From positions 124,001 through 188,000 of the forward strand of contig NZ_JARGET010000021.1 in NCBI RefSeq assembly GCF_029210485.1: a stretch of 64,000 nt of DNA. The letters are read 5' to 3'. Below are positions 26,796-36,333 of this stretch, one piece after another. The position numbers and the translations under genes are program-made. The first letter of the stretch is position 1. Every line of letters begins with the position of its first letter. The notes beneath the pieces are model-generated. The model saw only the letters and a list, made by a program, of their open reading frames with translations. It did not search any database and had not been told where the DNA came from. Origin of the DNA: Hoeflea sp. YIM 152468. Lineage in GTDB: Bacteria > Pseudomonadota > Alphaproteobacteria > Rhizobiales > Rhizobiaceae.

Positions 26796-28439
26796 TCAGC
26801 TCCGGCTGCGCATCTGCCGGATGGTGTCTGCCAGCAGCAGCGTCGAACTGTCATGGCCGTCGCCCGTGCTTTCGCCCTTGACCACCGGCAGCAGCGCAGT
26901 GGCCAGTTCCTTGCCGAGTTCGACACCCCATTGGTCAAACGCATTGATGCCGAAGATCTGCGCCTCGACAAACACCCGGTGCTCGTAAAGGGCGATCAGG
27001 CGTCCGAGCGCGAACGGCGTCAGTTTGTCATAGACGAAGGTGATCGAGGGCCGGTTGCCCGGAAATGTCTTGTGCGGCGCAAGCCTGTCAGCGTCGCTTT
27101 CTGAAGCGCCACCGGCACGCAGTTGCGCGCGGGCTTCATCGCTGGACCGGCCGCGCATCAGGGCTTCCGATTGGGCGAGGCAATTGGCGATCAGCAATTG
27201 ATGCTGGTGTGCAAGCTGCGGCTCATGTCCGTTGGCGGCAATCATGAATTCCACCGGGATCACATCGGTTCCCTGATGCAGCAACTGGAAAAACGCATGC
27301 TGGCCGTTGGTGCCCGGTTCGCCCCAGACGATCGGCCCGGATTCGGTTTCGAGCGGTCGGCCATTCATACCGACGGATTTGCCGTTCGATTCCATGTCGA
27401 GCTGCTGCAGATAGGCAGGAAACCGCGACAACCGCTGCTCATAGGGAATGATTGCGCGGCTTGGATAGCCACACACCAGGCGGTGCCAGATGCCGATCAG
27501 CCCGAGCAGCATCGGCAGGTTCTCGCCCACGGGTGCGGTCTGGAAATGGGTATCCATGGCCCGCGCGCCGGCAAGAAAATCGGTAAAATTCTGTCTGCCG
27601 ATGGCGAGCATCAGCGGCAGGCCGATGGCCGACCAGAGCGAGTAGCGGCCGCCCACCCAATCCCAGAACCCAAACACCCGGGCCTCGTCGAGACCGAATT
27701 TGGCCACCTTGTCGAGTGCGGTCGATACCGCTGCGAAATGCTGCGCCACAGCAGCTTCCCCCAGCTTCGAAACGATGAAGTCCCGCGCCGTGGCCGCATT
27801 GGTCATGGTTTCGATCGTGGTGAAGGTCTTCGAGGCTACGATAATCAGTGTTGTTTCCGGATCGAGGCCCGCCAGCGTATCTGAGATGTGTGCGCCATCG
27901 ACATTGGAGACGAAGTGCAGGTTCGGGCCGTCATGGTAAGGCGCCAGCGCCAGCGTCGCCATCACCGGCCCGAGGTCCGAGCCGCCGATGCCGATATTGA
28001 CCACATCGGTGAAAGCCTTGCCGGTCGCGCCGCACAGCGAACCGTCGCGCACGCCGTTTGAAAACACAGCCATGGCCTCCAGCACGGCATGGACCTGCGG
28101 CACCACGTTCTCACCATCGACGCGAATGTCTGTGCTGGCGGCAGCCCGCAAGGCCGTGTGCAGCACTGCGCGGCCTTCGGTGGTGTTGATCGGCTCGCCA
28201 GAAAACATCCTGTCGCGCTGCGACTCGACGCCGGCGGCTTTTGCCAGCCCGGCAAGCAGCGCCAGCGTGTCGTCATTGACTGCGCATTTGGAGAAATCCA
28301 TTCGCAGATCATCGAGCCCGGCGCTAAAGCGCCGCGCCCGGCTCGGATCGGCGGCAAAGGCAGCACGGACATCGCTCACCGCACCGCTAACGTGATGTGA
28401 TTTGAGATCGGACAAAGCCTGATGAACAGTCTTGGGCAA
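26796..28439 (-). CDS. pgi: Glucose-6-phosphate isomerase
   Basis: A 547-residue PGI, interconverting glucose 6-phosphate and fructose 6-phosphate. It shows [16 protein letters not shown], the sugar-phosphate loop [28 protein letters not shown], the catalytic-region [19 protein letters not shown] and [12 protein letters not shown]. The open frame runs further upstream, but TTG at 28439, seven bases from GGAGG, gives an N terminus that aligns with rhizobial PGIs. Its stop abuts the end of the sugar kinase gene. A 14-bp perfect hairpin separates it from fadD upstream. Confidence 0.95.
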   Translation of the reverse strand: MPKTVHQALSDLKSHHVSGAVSDVRAAFAADPSRARRFSAGLDDLRMDFSKCAVNDDTLALLAGLAKAAGVESQRDRMFSGEPINTTEGRAVLHTALRAAASTDIRVDGENVVPQVHAVLEAMAVFSNGVRDGSLCGATGKAFTDVVNIGIGGSDLGPVMATLALAPYHDGPNLHFVSNVDGAHISDTLAGLDPETTLIIVASKTFTTIETMTNAATARDFIVSKLGEAAVAQHFAAVSTALDKVAKFGLDEARVFGFWDWVGGRYSLWSAIGLPLMLAIGRQNFTDFLAGARAMDTHFQTAPVGENLPMLLGLIGIWHRLVCGYPSRAIIPYEQRLSRFPAYLQQLDMESNGKSVGMNGRPLETESGPIVWGEPGTNGQHAFFQLLHQGTDVIPVEFMIAANGHEPQLAHQHQLLIANCLAQSEALMRGRSSDEARAQLRAGGASESDADRLAPHKTFPGNRPSITFVYDKLTPFALGRLIALYEHRVFVEAQIFGINAFDQWGVELGKELATALLPVVKGESTGDGHDSSTLLLADTIRQMRSRS

Positions 28440-28477
28440 AGCATGGCCTCCATTCTGGAATGCCACACCTATGCGGC

Positions 28478-28512
28478 GAGGCCCGCAGGAAATCAAGGTT
28501 CCTGCGGGCCTC
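28478..28512 (-). terminator. 14-bp perfect hairpin between fadD and pgi
   Basis: GAGGCCCGCAGGAA and its exact complement TTCCTGCGGGCCTC enclose a seven-base loop. It lies 68 bp after the fadD stop in the direction of transcription and 39 bp before the pgi start. No T run follows, so it may be a Rho-assisted terminator or an mRNA processing/stability element. Confidence 0.55.
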
Positions 28513-28579
28513 TTGTCGTTCGCGGTCGCTGTCACCGCTTCTTTCTCTCAGCTGGTGCAATGCCAGCCGAGCTGAACAA

Positions 28580-30265
28580 TCAGCTGTCGCGCAATTCACG
28601 CCGCAGGATCTTGCCGACATTGGTCTTCGGCAGATCATCTTTGAACACGATGATCTTGGGCCGTTTGTAATTGGTCAGCCCCTTGGCGCAATGTGCCTTG
28701 ACGTCGGCTTCGCTCAGATTGGGATCCTTGCGGACGACGAAAAGCTTCACCGCTTCTCCCGAGGTCTCGTCCGGAACCGAGACCGCGGCGGCTTCGAGGA
28801 TCCCCGGATGTGACGCAGCAACCTCTTCGACTTCGTTCGGGTAGACGTTGAAGCCTGACACAAGGATCATGTCCTTCTTGCGGTCGACAATCTTGGTGTA
28901 GCCGGCCTCGTCCATGATGCCCATGTCGCCTGAGCGGAAATACCCGTCGCTGGTCATCACCTTTTCGGTCTCGTCGGGCCGGTTCCAGTAGCCCGCCATC
29001 ACCTGCGGCCCCTTGATGCAGATTTCGCCGATTTCGCCGAGCGGCACCGATTTGCCGTCATCGTCGCGGATGTCGATATAGGTCGAGGGAAGCGGCAGAC
29101 CGATGGTTCCGGTAAAGTCGTCCGCGTCAAAGCGGTTGGCGGTTGCCACCGGTGATGTCTCGGACAGGCCATATCCCTCCGAAATCATACAGCCGGTCAA
29201 CTCCTTCCAGCGTTCCGCCACCGGACGCTGCACTGCCATGCCGCCGCCCAGTGTCAGCAGCAGTGGCTTGAAATTGAGCTTCTGGAAATCATCATTGTTC
29301 AACAGCGCGTTGAACAGCGTGTTGAGACCCGGGAACACGTGGAATTCGTATTTGCCCAGTTCCTTGACGAAGCCCGGAATGTCGCGTGGATTGGGGATCA
29401 GAATATTGTGCGCGCCCTGCGCCATCCCCATCAGCGCGTTCACCGTCAGCGCAAAGATGTGGTAGAGCGGCAGCGCGCAGACATAGACCAATACTTCCGG
29501 CCTCTTCTTCTTGATGAAAGCCGCCGGCAGCCACAGATCGTTCTGCGCCGCATTGGCAAGCACATTCGAATTGAGAAGCGTGGCGCCTTTCGAGACCCCG
29601 GTTGTGCCGCCGGTATATTGCAAAAACGCCACATCGGTGGGTTGCGGATCGGCCGGCGTGAAGGTCTTGCCCCTGCCGGACGACAGCGCCGCCTTGAAGC
29701 TGACATGGCCGGGCAAGGACCAGGCCGGAACCAGCTTCTTGACCTTGCGGACGACAAAATTGACCAGATGCCCCTTCAAACCCAGCAGATCCCCCATGCT
29801 CGCCACGCAGACATGCTTGACGTCGGTCCGGCTGATGACCTGCTCCAGGGTGACGGCAAAATTCTCGAGAATGACAATCGCCTTGGCCCCTGAATCCTTG
29901 AGCTGATGCTCAAGTTCGCGGGGCGTGTAGAGCGGATTGACGTTGACCACCGTATAGCCGGCGCGCAGCACGGCTGCCATCGCCACCGGCATCTGCAGGA
30001 CGTTCGGCATCATCACCGCGACCCTGTCGCCCTTCTGCAGGCCGAGTGACTGCAACCACGCGCCAAGCGACGACGACATCCGTTCCATATCGGCATAGGT
30101 AATCGTCTTGCCCATACAGGTATAGGCCGGCCGGTCGGCATATCGCTTGAAGGAATCCTCAATGAGCGCTGCAACCGAAGCGTAGGCCAGCGGTGCGATG
30201 TCGGCTGCTGTATTGGGCGGATAAGATGCCAGCCAGAAACGGTCTTTGGCAGAGGTATTTGTCAT
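28580..30265 (-). CDS. fadD: Long-chain fatty acid CoA ligase
   Basis: A 561-residue adenylate-forming enzyme that activates fatty acids to acyl-CoA with ATP. The P-loop-like motif LQYTGGTTGVSKGATLLN, the GYGLSETSPV motif, the FRSGDMGIMDEAGY aspartate region and the C-terminal lysine in LPKTNVGKILRREL are all present. It supplies the substrates of the beta-oxidation operon at 49-57 kb, and its upstream region carries a related palindromic operator, so it is probably in the same MerR-controlled regulon. Confidence 0.94.
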   Translation of the reverse strand: MTNTSAKDRFWLASYPPNTAADIAPLAYASVAALIEDSFKRYADRPAYTCMGKTITYADMERMSSSLGAWLQSLGLQKGDRVAVMMPNVLQMPVAMAAVLRAGYTVVNVNPLYTPRELEHQLKDSGAKAIVILENFAVTLEQVISRTDVKHVCVASMGDLLGLKGHLVNFVVRKVKKLVPAWSLPGHVSFKAALSSGRGKTFTPADPQPTDVAFLQYTGGTTGVSKGATLLNSNVLANAAQNDLWLPAAFIKKKRPEVLVYVCALPLYHIFALTVNALMGMAQGAHNILIPNPRDIPGFVKELGKYEFHVFPGLNTLFNALLNNDDFQKLNFKPLLLTLGGGMAVQRPVAERWKELTGCMISEGYGLSETSPVATANRFDADDFTGTIGLPLPSTYIDIRDDDGKSVPLGEIGEICIKGPQVMAGYWNRPDETEKVMTSDGYFRSGDMGIMDEAGYTKIVDRKKDMILVSGFNVYPNEVEEVAASHPGILEAAAVSVPDETSGEAVKLFVVRKDPNLSEADVKAHCAKGLTNYKRPKIIVFKDDLPKTNVGKILRRELRDS

Positions 30266-30391
30266 AATGTTTCACTCCCTCTTGTACCCGGATGCGAACG
30301 CATGCCTTGATTGACTGCTGGGGCTCCTCTCCCCGCATACCGGCTTTGATCCAGATTTAGATTGCTCCGGTGCGGGTTGCAATGGCTTCCC

Positions 30392-30407
30392 TTGACGTAA
30401 ACGTCAA
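30392..30407 (-). promoter_or_regulatory. Palindromic operator, LiuR/MerR-like site B
   Basis: TTGACGTAAACGTCAA is a 16-bp palindrome with only the two central bases unpaired, 126 bp upstream of the fadD start. Read on the fadD strand it shares the core ACGTTTACG with sites A (13386-13406) and C (56982-57002). It is shorter on one side than those two. Confidence 0.6.
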
Positions 30408-30480
30408 AAACCCTCCTGAAAGTCATGGCTTTCCTTTGTCGATGAGCTGTTTCCAGGCAATTGCACCCGTTGCAAGCATC

Positions 30481-31365
30481 TCAGCGGCGAACTGCATCAT
30501 ATCCTTCACCCACTATCGCATCGTCAATCTCGCCGATCGCGCCCTTGTCCTTTCCGGCATAGGGCAGTCCTTTCAGGATGGTTCGAACGACATTGATTCG
30601 TGCCCGGCGCTTGTCGTTGGCGCGCACCACCGTCCACGGCGCATGCTCGGTATGGGTTTCCTTCAGCATCAGATTGCGTTTTTCAGTGTAATCGTCCCAT
30701 TTGTTCAGGCTGGCGATGTCCATCGGCGACAGCTTCCACGCCTTGAGCTTGCTGTGGCGGCGGTCATGAAACCGCTTGAGCTGCATCTCGCGGCCGATAT
30801 TGAGCCAGAATTTGAACAGGTGGATCCCGGCTTTCACCGGCATGCGCTCGAAATGCGGGGTTTCCTCGAGAAAATGTGCATGTTGCTCAGGCGTGCAAAA
30901 CCCCATCACCGGCTCGACGCCGGCGCGGTTGTACCAGGAGCGGTCGAACAGCACGAATTCACCGGAGGTGGGAAAATGATCGACATAACGCTGATAGTAC
31001 CACTGTCCGCGTTCCGTTTCCGTTGGCTTGGGCAGCGCCACGATGCGCGCCGAACGCGGGTTCATATAGGCGCGGGTCGCTCCGATGGAGCCACCCTTGC
31101 CGGCGGCATCCCTGCCTTCAAACACTGAAATCACACGATTGCCGGTCTCGCCGAGCCAGCTCTGAACCTTGACCAGCTCGATCTGCAACGCCTCCAGCGT
31201 GTCCTCATAATCGTCCCGGTCGAGTTTCTTCTTGTACGGGTAATCGTCAGAGGAGAATGCGTGGTCATCCACCCAGTCCGGCAGTTTCGGGTCATCGATG
31301 TCGAAAATCCGCGTCTTGCCATCAATCTCAAGCTCGACAGCCCGGCTGGTCATATCAGTGCCCAT
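30481..31365 (-). CDS. ppk2: Polyphosphate kinase 2 family protein (second copy)
   Basis: A 294-residue PPK2. Walker A is [11 protein letters not shown] (about residues 82-92), followed by [37 protein letters not shown] and [12 protein letters not shown]. It is clearly homologous to the product of 6119-7069, but the N terminus differs ([21 protein letters not shown] here), so these are diverged paralogues rather than a recent duplication. ATG at 31365 has AAAGGA upstream. It starts 53 bp after the fumC stop and may be cotranscribed with it. Confidence 0.94.
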   Translation of the reverse strand: MGTDMTSRAVELEIDGKTRIFDIDDPKLPDWVDDHAFSSDDYPYKKKLDRDDYEDTLEALQIELVKVQSWLGETGNRVISVFEGRDAAGKGGSIGATRAYMNPRSARIVALPKPTETERGQWYYQRYVDHFPTSGEFVLFDRSWYNRAGVEPVMGFCTPEQHAHFLEETPHFERMPVKAGIHLFKFWLNIGREMQLKRFHDRRHSKLKAWKLSPMDIASLNKWDDYTEKRNLMLKETHTEHAPWTVVRANDKRRARINVVRTILKGLPYAGKDKGAIGEIDDAIVGEGYDAVRR

Positions 31366-31418
31366 AATCGTTCCTTTGGATGCTGTCTTCATGCCCCTGA
31401 GGCTCATGGCCGGCAAGT

Positions 31419-32810
31419 TCATCCCGGATGGGTCATGTCCTCAGGTCGGACAATACGGTCGTAATCCTCGGCTGTCACGAGGCCGGTGAGCAGAGCTTCC
31501 TCACGCAAGGTGGTGCCATTGCTGTGGGCGGCCTTGGCAATCTGTGCCGCATTGTCATAACCGATGGTCGGCGCGAGAGCGGTGACAAGCATCAGCGACC
31601 GGTCCAGTGCCGCCTTGATGTTGTCTTCCCGTGCCTCGATACCGGTAACGCAATTGTCGGTGAACGAGACGGAGGCGTCGCTCAGCAATTGCACTGACTG
31701 CAGGAAGTTGTAGGCCATCACCGGATTGTAGACGTTGAGTTCGAAATGGCCCTGGCTGCCGGCGAACGTGACAGCGGCGTGATTGCCGAACACCTGCACG
31801 CAAACCTGTGTCAGCGCCTCGCATTGGGTCGGATTGACCTTTCCCGGCATGATCGAGGAGCCCGGTTCGTTTTCCGGCAGCGCCAGTTCACCCAGGCCGG
31901 AGCGCGGGCCCGAGCCCAAAAAGCGAATGTCATTGGCAATCTTGAACAGCGCGGCCGCAGCCGAGTTGATGGCCCCGTGCGAGAACACCATTGCGTCGTG
32001 GGCGGCAAGCGCCTCGAACTTGTTGGGAGCCGTGACAAAGTCAAGCTTGGTGATCGCAGCGATGCGGGTGGCAACCTTTTCAGCAAATCCAACCGGCGCG
32101 TTGAGGCCGGTGCCGACAGCAGTGCCGCCTTGTGCCAGCTCATAGAGGCCGGGCAATGTCAGTTCGATCCGCCGGATCGATGAGGCGACCTGCGCGGCAT
32201 ATCCGCCGAATTCCTGGCCCAGCGTCAGCGGCGTTGCATCCTGGGTATGGGTCCGGCCGATCTTGACGATTCCGGCAAAGGATTCCGCCTTCATCTCGAG
32301 CGCCGCCTGCAAGTGCTTCAGCGCCGGCAGCAGGTGATGGAAGATCTGTTCGGCGCAGGCGATGTGCATGGCCGTTGGATAGGTGTCGTTCGACGACTGG
32401 CTCATATTGACGTGATCATTCGGGTGAACCGGTTTTTTGGAACCCATGTCGCCGCCCATCATTTCGATGGCGCGGTTGGAGATCACTTCATTGGCGTTCA
32501 TGTTCGACTGGGTGCCCGACCCTGTCTGCCAGACCACCAGTGGAAAATGCGCGTCGAGTTGGCCGTCGATCACCTCCTGGGCAGCCTTGACGACGAAAGC
32601 GCCGATGTCCGGATCGAGGCGCTTCAGCTCCATATTGGCTTCCGCCGCAGCGCGTTTGACGATGCCGAGGGCGCGCACGATGGAAAGCGGCTGTTTCTCC
32701 CAGCCGATCTTGAAATTCCGCAGCGATCGCTGCGCCTGCGCGCCCCAATATTTATCCGCCTGCACCTCGATCGGGCCAAAGCTGTCGGTTTCGGTTCGGC
32801 TGTCGGACAT
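31419..32810 (-). CDS. fumC: Class II fumarate hydratase
   Basis: A 463-residue oxygen-stable fumarase of the TCA cycle, interconverting fumarate and malate. The aspartase/fumarase signature [16 protein letters not shown], the [14 protein letters not shown] and [13 protein letters not shown] substrate segments and the [15 protein letters not shown] motif are complete. ATG at 32810 is six codons inside the longest frame but has the better upstream GAGGGTGACGAG. ppk2 follows on the same strand. Confidence 0.97.
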   Translation of the reverse strand: MSDSRTETDSFGPIEVQADKYWGAQAQRSLRNFKIGWEKQPLSIVRALGIVKRAAAEANMELKRLDPDIGAFVVKAAQEVIDGQLDAHFPLVVWQTGSGTQSNMNANEVISNRAIEMMGGDMGSKKPVHPNDHVNMSQSSNDTYPTAMHIACAEQIFHHLLPALKHLQAALEMKAESFAGIVKIGRTHTQDATPLTLGQEFGGYAAQVASSIRRIELTLPGLYELAQGGTAVGTGLNAPVGFAEKVATRIAAITKLDFVTAPNKFEALAAHDAMVFSHGAINSAAAALFKIANDIRFLGSGPRSGLGELALPENEPGSSIMPGKVNPTQCEALTQVCVQVFGNHAAVTFAGSQGHFELNVYNPVMAYNFLQSVQLLSDASVSFTDNCVTGIEAREDNIKAALDRSLMLVTALAPTIGYDNAAQIAKAAHSNGTTLREEALLTGLVTAEDYDRIVRPEDMTHPG

Positions 32811-33019
32811 CTCGTCACCCTCGCTCAATCACGTATCAGGCTTGCCAGCCTTTCCGGTGAAAGGCCACAATGTCTATGTGATTTCAAGTTGCGCGATTAA
32901 ACAAGTGCCAGCATCTGCAAACCAATGATTTCGGAGGAAAGTTGAAGCGGAAAATGCCGATGGCAGGCAATGTCGCGAGTGTGGTCACCGAGCAATCTGG
33001 ATGGTTAAGCGGGCAAACC

Positions 33020-33048
33020 AAAAAGCCCGGATCTTGCGACCCGGGCTT
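33020..33048 (-). terminator. Intrinsic terminator of gcrA
   Basis: On the minus strand AAGCCCGG pairs with CCGGGCTT around a loop of about nine bases, and the stem runs into a TTTTT stretch (A run 33020-33024 on the plus strand). It lies 27 bp after the gcrA stop. Confidence 0.85.
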
Positions 33049-33074
33049 GATGTCTTGTCGGCAGTGACAGTTGT

Positions 33075-33605
33075 CTATCGGGCGCGTCTGCGCTCGCTTG
33101 CGGGCTGGAACGCCAGTTTGGCGTGGTAGCCGCAATAGGGTGATGCTTCGCCTGAATCATTGCCGCAGAAATGAAAGCCCTCCTGCAGCGGATCGCCAAT
33201 CGGCCATTTGCAGGTGCGCTCTGACAGCTCAGCAAGTGTCAACCGGCGGGAAATCGGCACCACCACATCATCCACCGGTCGCGTGTCGAGTTCTTCCGCT
33301 GCAACGACATTCAGGTCCTGCTTGAGCGCCGCTCCGGCTCCACCACTCGTGCGATTGATGGTTCGCGTCGCCTGGGTTGCCGCCCGGTTCGCGTATGTCG
33401 GTGCCCGCGGTGCAGCCGTGGTGCGTTTTGTCCGCACCGAAGCCTGGCCGCCGCTCTTGGCTCGACCGGGAAGATTGAGGCGATGCACCTTGCCGATCAC
33501 TGCGTTGCGGCTGACGCCGCCCAGTTGCGCAGCAATCTGGCTCGCGCTGAGCCCGTCCGCCCAGAGTTTAGTCAGTCTTTCGACCCGTTCATCAGTCCAG
33601 CTCAT
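33075..33605 (-). CDS. gcrA: GcrA cell cycle regulator
   Basis: A 176-residue GcrA. The N-terminal 45 residues bind DNA (MSWTDERVERLTKLWADGLS, then SASQIAAQLGGVSRNAVIGK), the middle is a disordered Ala/Thr/Arg linker, and the C-terminal sigma-factor-interacting part has CKWPIGDP and HFCGNDSGEASPYCGYH. GcrA acts with sigma-70 at promoters containing CcrM-methylated GANTC sites to time cell-cycle genes. Its own upstream region has four GANTC sites in 37 bp. It is divergent from argD. Confidence 0.97.
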   Translation of the reverse strand: MSWTDERVERLTKLWADGLSASQIAAQLGGVSRNAVIGKVHRLNLPGRAKSGGQASVRTKRTTAAPRAPTYANRAATQATRTINRTSGGAGAALKQDLNVVAAEELDTRPVDDVVVPISRRLTLAELSERTCKWPIGDPLQEGFHFCGNDSGEASPYCGYHAKLAFQPASERRRAR

Positions 33606-33751
33606 GCAATGCTCTCCCTGTCTCCCGTGGCTCGGGATGGCAGAATCCCTCGCCGAGGCCCCGGACGACCGGAGCAGGAAACTCGGTTGGTGTGAGGTGA
33701 ATAGTGTTCGCCGCGAACGTCTATTTCATGACCTTAACTTAGTGGTCGGAG

Positions 33752-33788
33752 GACTCCATGACAAGAGTCAGCGGAATCATCGAGATTC
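33752..33788 (-). promoter_or_regulatory. Cluster of four GANTC methylation sites upstream of gcrA
   Basis: GACTC (33752), GAGTC (33765), GAATC (33774) and GATTC (33784) lie within 37 bp, about 150-180 bp upstream of the gcrA start. A fifth, GAATC at 33643, is near the start. GANTC is the CcrM target and the basis of GcrA-dependent promoter activation. ATATCCACC at 33814-33822 (minus strand) matches seven of nine bases of a DnaA box, and GTTCGCCGCGAAC at 33706-33718 is a 13-bp palindrome. Confidence 0.6.
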
Positions 33789-33874
33789 CTTTTTGCGGTT
33801 TTCCCCAACTTACGGTGGATATTTGTCAATGTGCCCGTTACGGCTCGCTCATGGCTGATCCGGCGCGGCCGTCA

Positions 33875-33991
33875 GGGTCGAAGAAGAGCGTGGACCCGGG
33901 CTTGAGGGCTAATCGGCCTGTCGCATTGACAGGCCATATTTAAACGTAAATAGTGCCCTCGCCGCCCCGCAAAAGGGCGGCATTTTGGTTT
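33875..33991 (+). ncRNA. Candidate structured RNA or argD leader element
   Basis: Three hairpins follow each other on the plus strand: GGGTC/GACCC (33875-33897), the perfect 8-bp stem GGCCTGTC-GCATT-GACAGGCC (33915-33935), and GCCGCCC-CGCAAAA-GGGCGGC (33961-33981) followed by ATTTTGGTTT. The last looks like an intrinsic terminator, yet no plus-strand gene ends here, since all genes from 26.8 to 33.6 kb are on the minus strand. This suggests a small RNA or a leader attenuator ahead of argD. No promoter was identified with certainty. Confidence 0.35.
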
Positions 33992-34084
33992 CCGGCATGC
34001 TTGGTGCCCGGCGGATTGCAACTGAGGTCGTCAGGCGCGGGTTACTGCTACATTGTCTGATCTCGACTGGGGGAGAGAAGCGCC

Positions 34085-35296
34085 ATGGCCGACGCCAAGC
34101 CGCTTTATGATACATACAATCGCATTCCGATCGTGTTCGAGCGCGGCCACGGCATGTGGCTGGAAACGCCGGACGGCGAGCGCTATCTGGATTTTGCCGC
34201 TGGCATTGCCGTCAATTCACTGGGGCACACCCACCCACACCTTGTTGAAGCGCTCAAGGCGCAGGCTGACAAGCTCTGGCACCTGTCGAATCTGCACGAG
34301 ATCCCGGCGCAGAACCGGCTTGCCGAACGCCTCACCGAGGTGACATTTGCGGACAAGGTGTTTTTCACCAATTCGGGTGCGGAGGCGCTCGAGTGCGCCA
34401 TCAAGACCGCGCGCCGGCATTTTTTCGTCAATGGGCAACCCGAGCGCTACCGCATCATTACCTTTGAAGGCGCCTTTCACGGCCGCACCCTGGCAACCAT
34501 CGCCGCTGGCGGACAGCCGAAATATCTCGAAGGATTTGGGCCGACGGTCGAGGGCTTTGACCAGGTGCCGTTCGGCGATTTCGATGCGGTGAAAGCTGCA
34601 ATCCGCGACGACACTGCAGCCATTCTGATTGAACCGGTGCAGGGCGAGGGCGGTGTCCGGCCGCTGGAGAACGACACACTGCGGGCCCTGCGTGACTTGT
34701 GCGATGAGCACGGAATGCTGATGATCCTGGATGAGGTTCAGTCCGGTGTCGGGCGCACCGGAAAGCTTTTTGCTCATGAATGGGCCGGCATCGAGCCCGA
34801 CATCATGGCGATTGCCAAGGGCATCGGTGGCGGCTTCCCGTTTGGCGCCTGCCTGGCCACTGCAGAGGCCGCCGATGGCATGACTGTCGGCACCCATGGC
34901 ACCACCTATGGCGGCAATCCGCTTGCCATGGCAGTGGGCAATGCAGTGCTCGATGTCATCCTCGAAGCCGATTTTCTGGCCCACGTCAATGACAGTGCCC
35001 TGGTGCTTCGCCAGGGGCTGGCTTCGCTCAAGGACCGTTACCCCGATCTGATCTCTGACGTGCGCGGCACGGGCCTGATACTCGGCATCAAATGCGCCAG
35101 ATCCAATGCTGATCTGGTGCTGGCGATGCGCAATGAGCATCTGCTCGCAGTGCCGGCGGGCGACAATGTTGTTCGCCTGCTGCCGCCCCTGATCGTGACC
35201 GCCGAAGAAGCCCGTGACGCCCTTTCCAGAATTGAGGCAGCGCTCGAGATGTTGTCCCTCAAGGGCGCAGCCAAAGAACCGGACAGGATTCCATGA
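34085..35296 (+). CDS. argD: Acetylornithine aminotransferase
   Basis: A 403-residue class III PLP aminotransferase of arginine synthesis, acting on N-acetylornithine (possibly also succinyl-diaminopimelate). It shows [31 protein letters not shown], the [19 protein letters not shown] aspartate motif and the PLP lysine in [26 protein letters not shown] precedes the ATG. Its last bases ATGA contain the argF start, so the two are translationally coupled. Confidence 0.96.
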   Translation: MADAKPLYDTYNRIPIVFERGHGMWLETPDGERYLDFAAGIAVNSLGHTHPHLVEALKAQADKLWHLSNLHEIPAQNRLAERLTEVTFADKVFFTNSGAEALECAIKTARRHFFVNGQPERYRIITFEGAFHGRTLATIAAGGQPKYLEGFGPTVEGFDQVPFGDFDAVKAAIRDDTAAILIEPVQGEGGVRPLENDTLRALRDLCDEHGMLMILDEVQSGVGRTGKLFAHEWAGIEPDIMAIAKGIGGGFPFGACLATAEAADGMTVGTHGTTYGGNPLAMAVGNAVLDVILEADFLAHVNDSALVLRQGLASLKDRYPDLISDVRGTGLILGIKCARSNADLVLAMRNEHLLAVPAGDNVVRLLPPLIVTAEEARDALSRIEAALEMLSLKGAAKEPDRIP

Positions 35297-36219
35297 CACA
35301 GAGCACATCATCCGTCGGCAGCCGCCATTTCCTCGATCTATCAACCGTCAGCGCTTCCGATCTGCGCACCATTCTCGACGCAGCGCGATCGGCCAAGACC
35401 GGCGGCGACACCGATCGTCCCCTTGCCGGCAAGATGCTGGCGATGATTTTCGAAAAGCCATCTACCCGGACACGGGTCTCGTTTGATGTTGGCATGCGTC
35501 AACTTGGCGGCGAGACCTTGTTTCTCTCGGGAACCGAGATGCAGCTTGGCCGCGCCGAGACCATCGCCGACACCGCCAAGGTGCTGTCACGCTACGTCGA
35601 CATCATCATGATCCGCACGCTCGATCACTCGCGCATGCTTGAGCTTGCCGAGCATGCCACTGTCCCGGTGATCAATGCGCTTACCGATGACACCCACCCC
35701 TGCCAGATCATGGCCGACATCCTGACTTTCGAAGAGCATCGTGGCCCGATCAAAGGCAAGACCCTTGCCTGGACCGGTGATGGCAACAATGTTCTGCATT
35801 CCCTCGTCGAGGGCGCCGCGCAGTTCGGCTACCGGATGCAGATCGCCACGCCGGCGGGGTCCGAGCCCGACAGCAAATTCGTCGAATGGGCCCGCAAACA
35901 GGGTGCGGAGATCGACATCAGCGCCGATCCGGACCGGGCAGTCACCGGTGCCGATTGCGTCATCACCGACACCTGGATCTCGATGAATCAGGAGCACCGC
36001 GCCCGCGGCCACAACACCTTTCTGCCCTATCAGGTCAATGAAAACCTGATGGCGAAGGCAAATCCCGACGCCCTGTTCATGCATTGTCTTCCGGCCCACC
36101 GTGGCGAGGAAGTCACCAATGAGGTGATGGATGGCCCGCAATCGGTGGTCTTTGACGAGGCTGAAAACCGCCTGCATGCCCAGAAGGCAGTCATGCGCTG
36201 GTGCATGGGGGTTTTGTAA
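35293..36219 (+). CDS. argF: Ornithine carbamoyltransferase
   Basis: A 308-residue OTCase, forming citrulline from ornithine and carbamoyl phosphate. The carbamoyl-phosphate loop [13 protein letters not shown], the [11 protein letters not shown] motif and the ornithine-binding [12 protein letters not shown] are complete. The ATG overlaps the argD stop. hslO follows 114 bp downstream on the same strand, a common arrangement in Rhizobiales (from memory). Confidence 0.97.
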   Translation: MTQSTSSVGSRHFLDLSTVSASDLRTILDAARSAKTGGDTDRPLAGKMLAMIFEKPSTRTRVSFDVGMRQLGGETLFLSGTEMQLGRAETIADTAKVLSRYVDIIMIRTLDHSRMLELAEHATVPVINALTDDTHPCQIMADILTFEEHRGPIKGKTLAWTGDGNNVLHSLVEGAAQFGYRMQIATPAGSEPDSKFVEWARKQGAEIDISADPDRAVTGADCVITDTWISMNQEHRARGHNTFLPYQVNENLMAKANPDALFMHCLPAHRGEEVTNEVMDGPQSVVFDEAENRLHAQKAVMRWCMGVL

Positions 36220-36333
36220 CACCACTGGCGCTGCCCGCATTCAATGCCTATATGCGCGGTTTGGAAACGGTGTCGGACCTCGCCTCGCTGCACTGAGGGC
36301 GGGTCGCACGAAGCTAAACAACCGGGATTGAGT

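Larger units (their letters stand above)
33606..34084. other. 479-bp divergent gcrA-argD intergenic region
   Basis: No convincing open reading frame is present. From left to right it holds the gcrA leader with a 13-bp palindrome, the GANTC cluster, a weak DnaA-box match, then three consecutive hairpins ending in a terminator-like element, and the argD ribosome site GGGGGAGAG. An argD promoter could be TTGACA (33926-33931) with AATAGT 17 bases later, but TTGACA lies partly inside a hairpin. Confidence 0.7.

Noticed and set aside
33938-33951. ATTTAAACGTAAAT as a fourth copy of the MerR palindrome
   Set aside because: It shares ACGTTTA with the others but lacks the second half and lies before argD, outside fatty acid metabolism.
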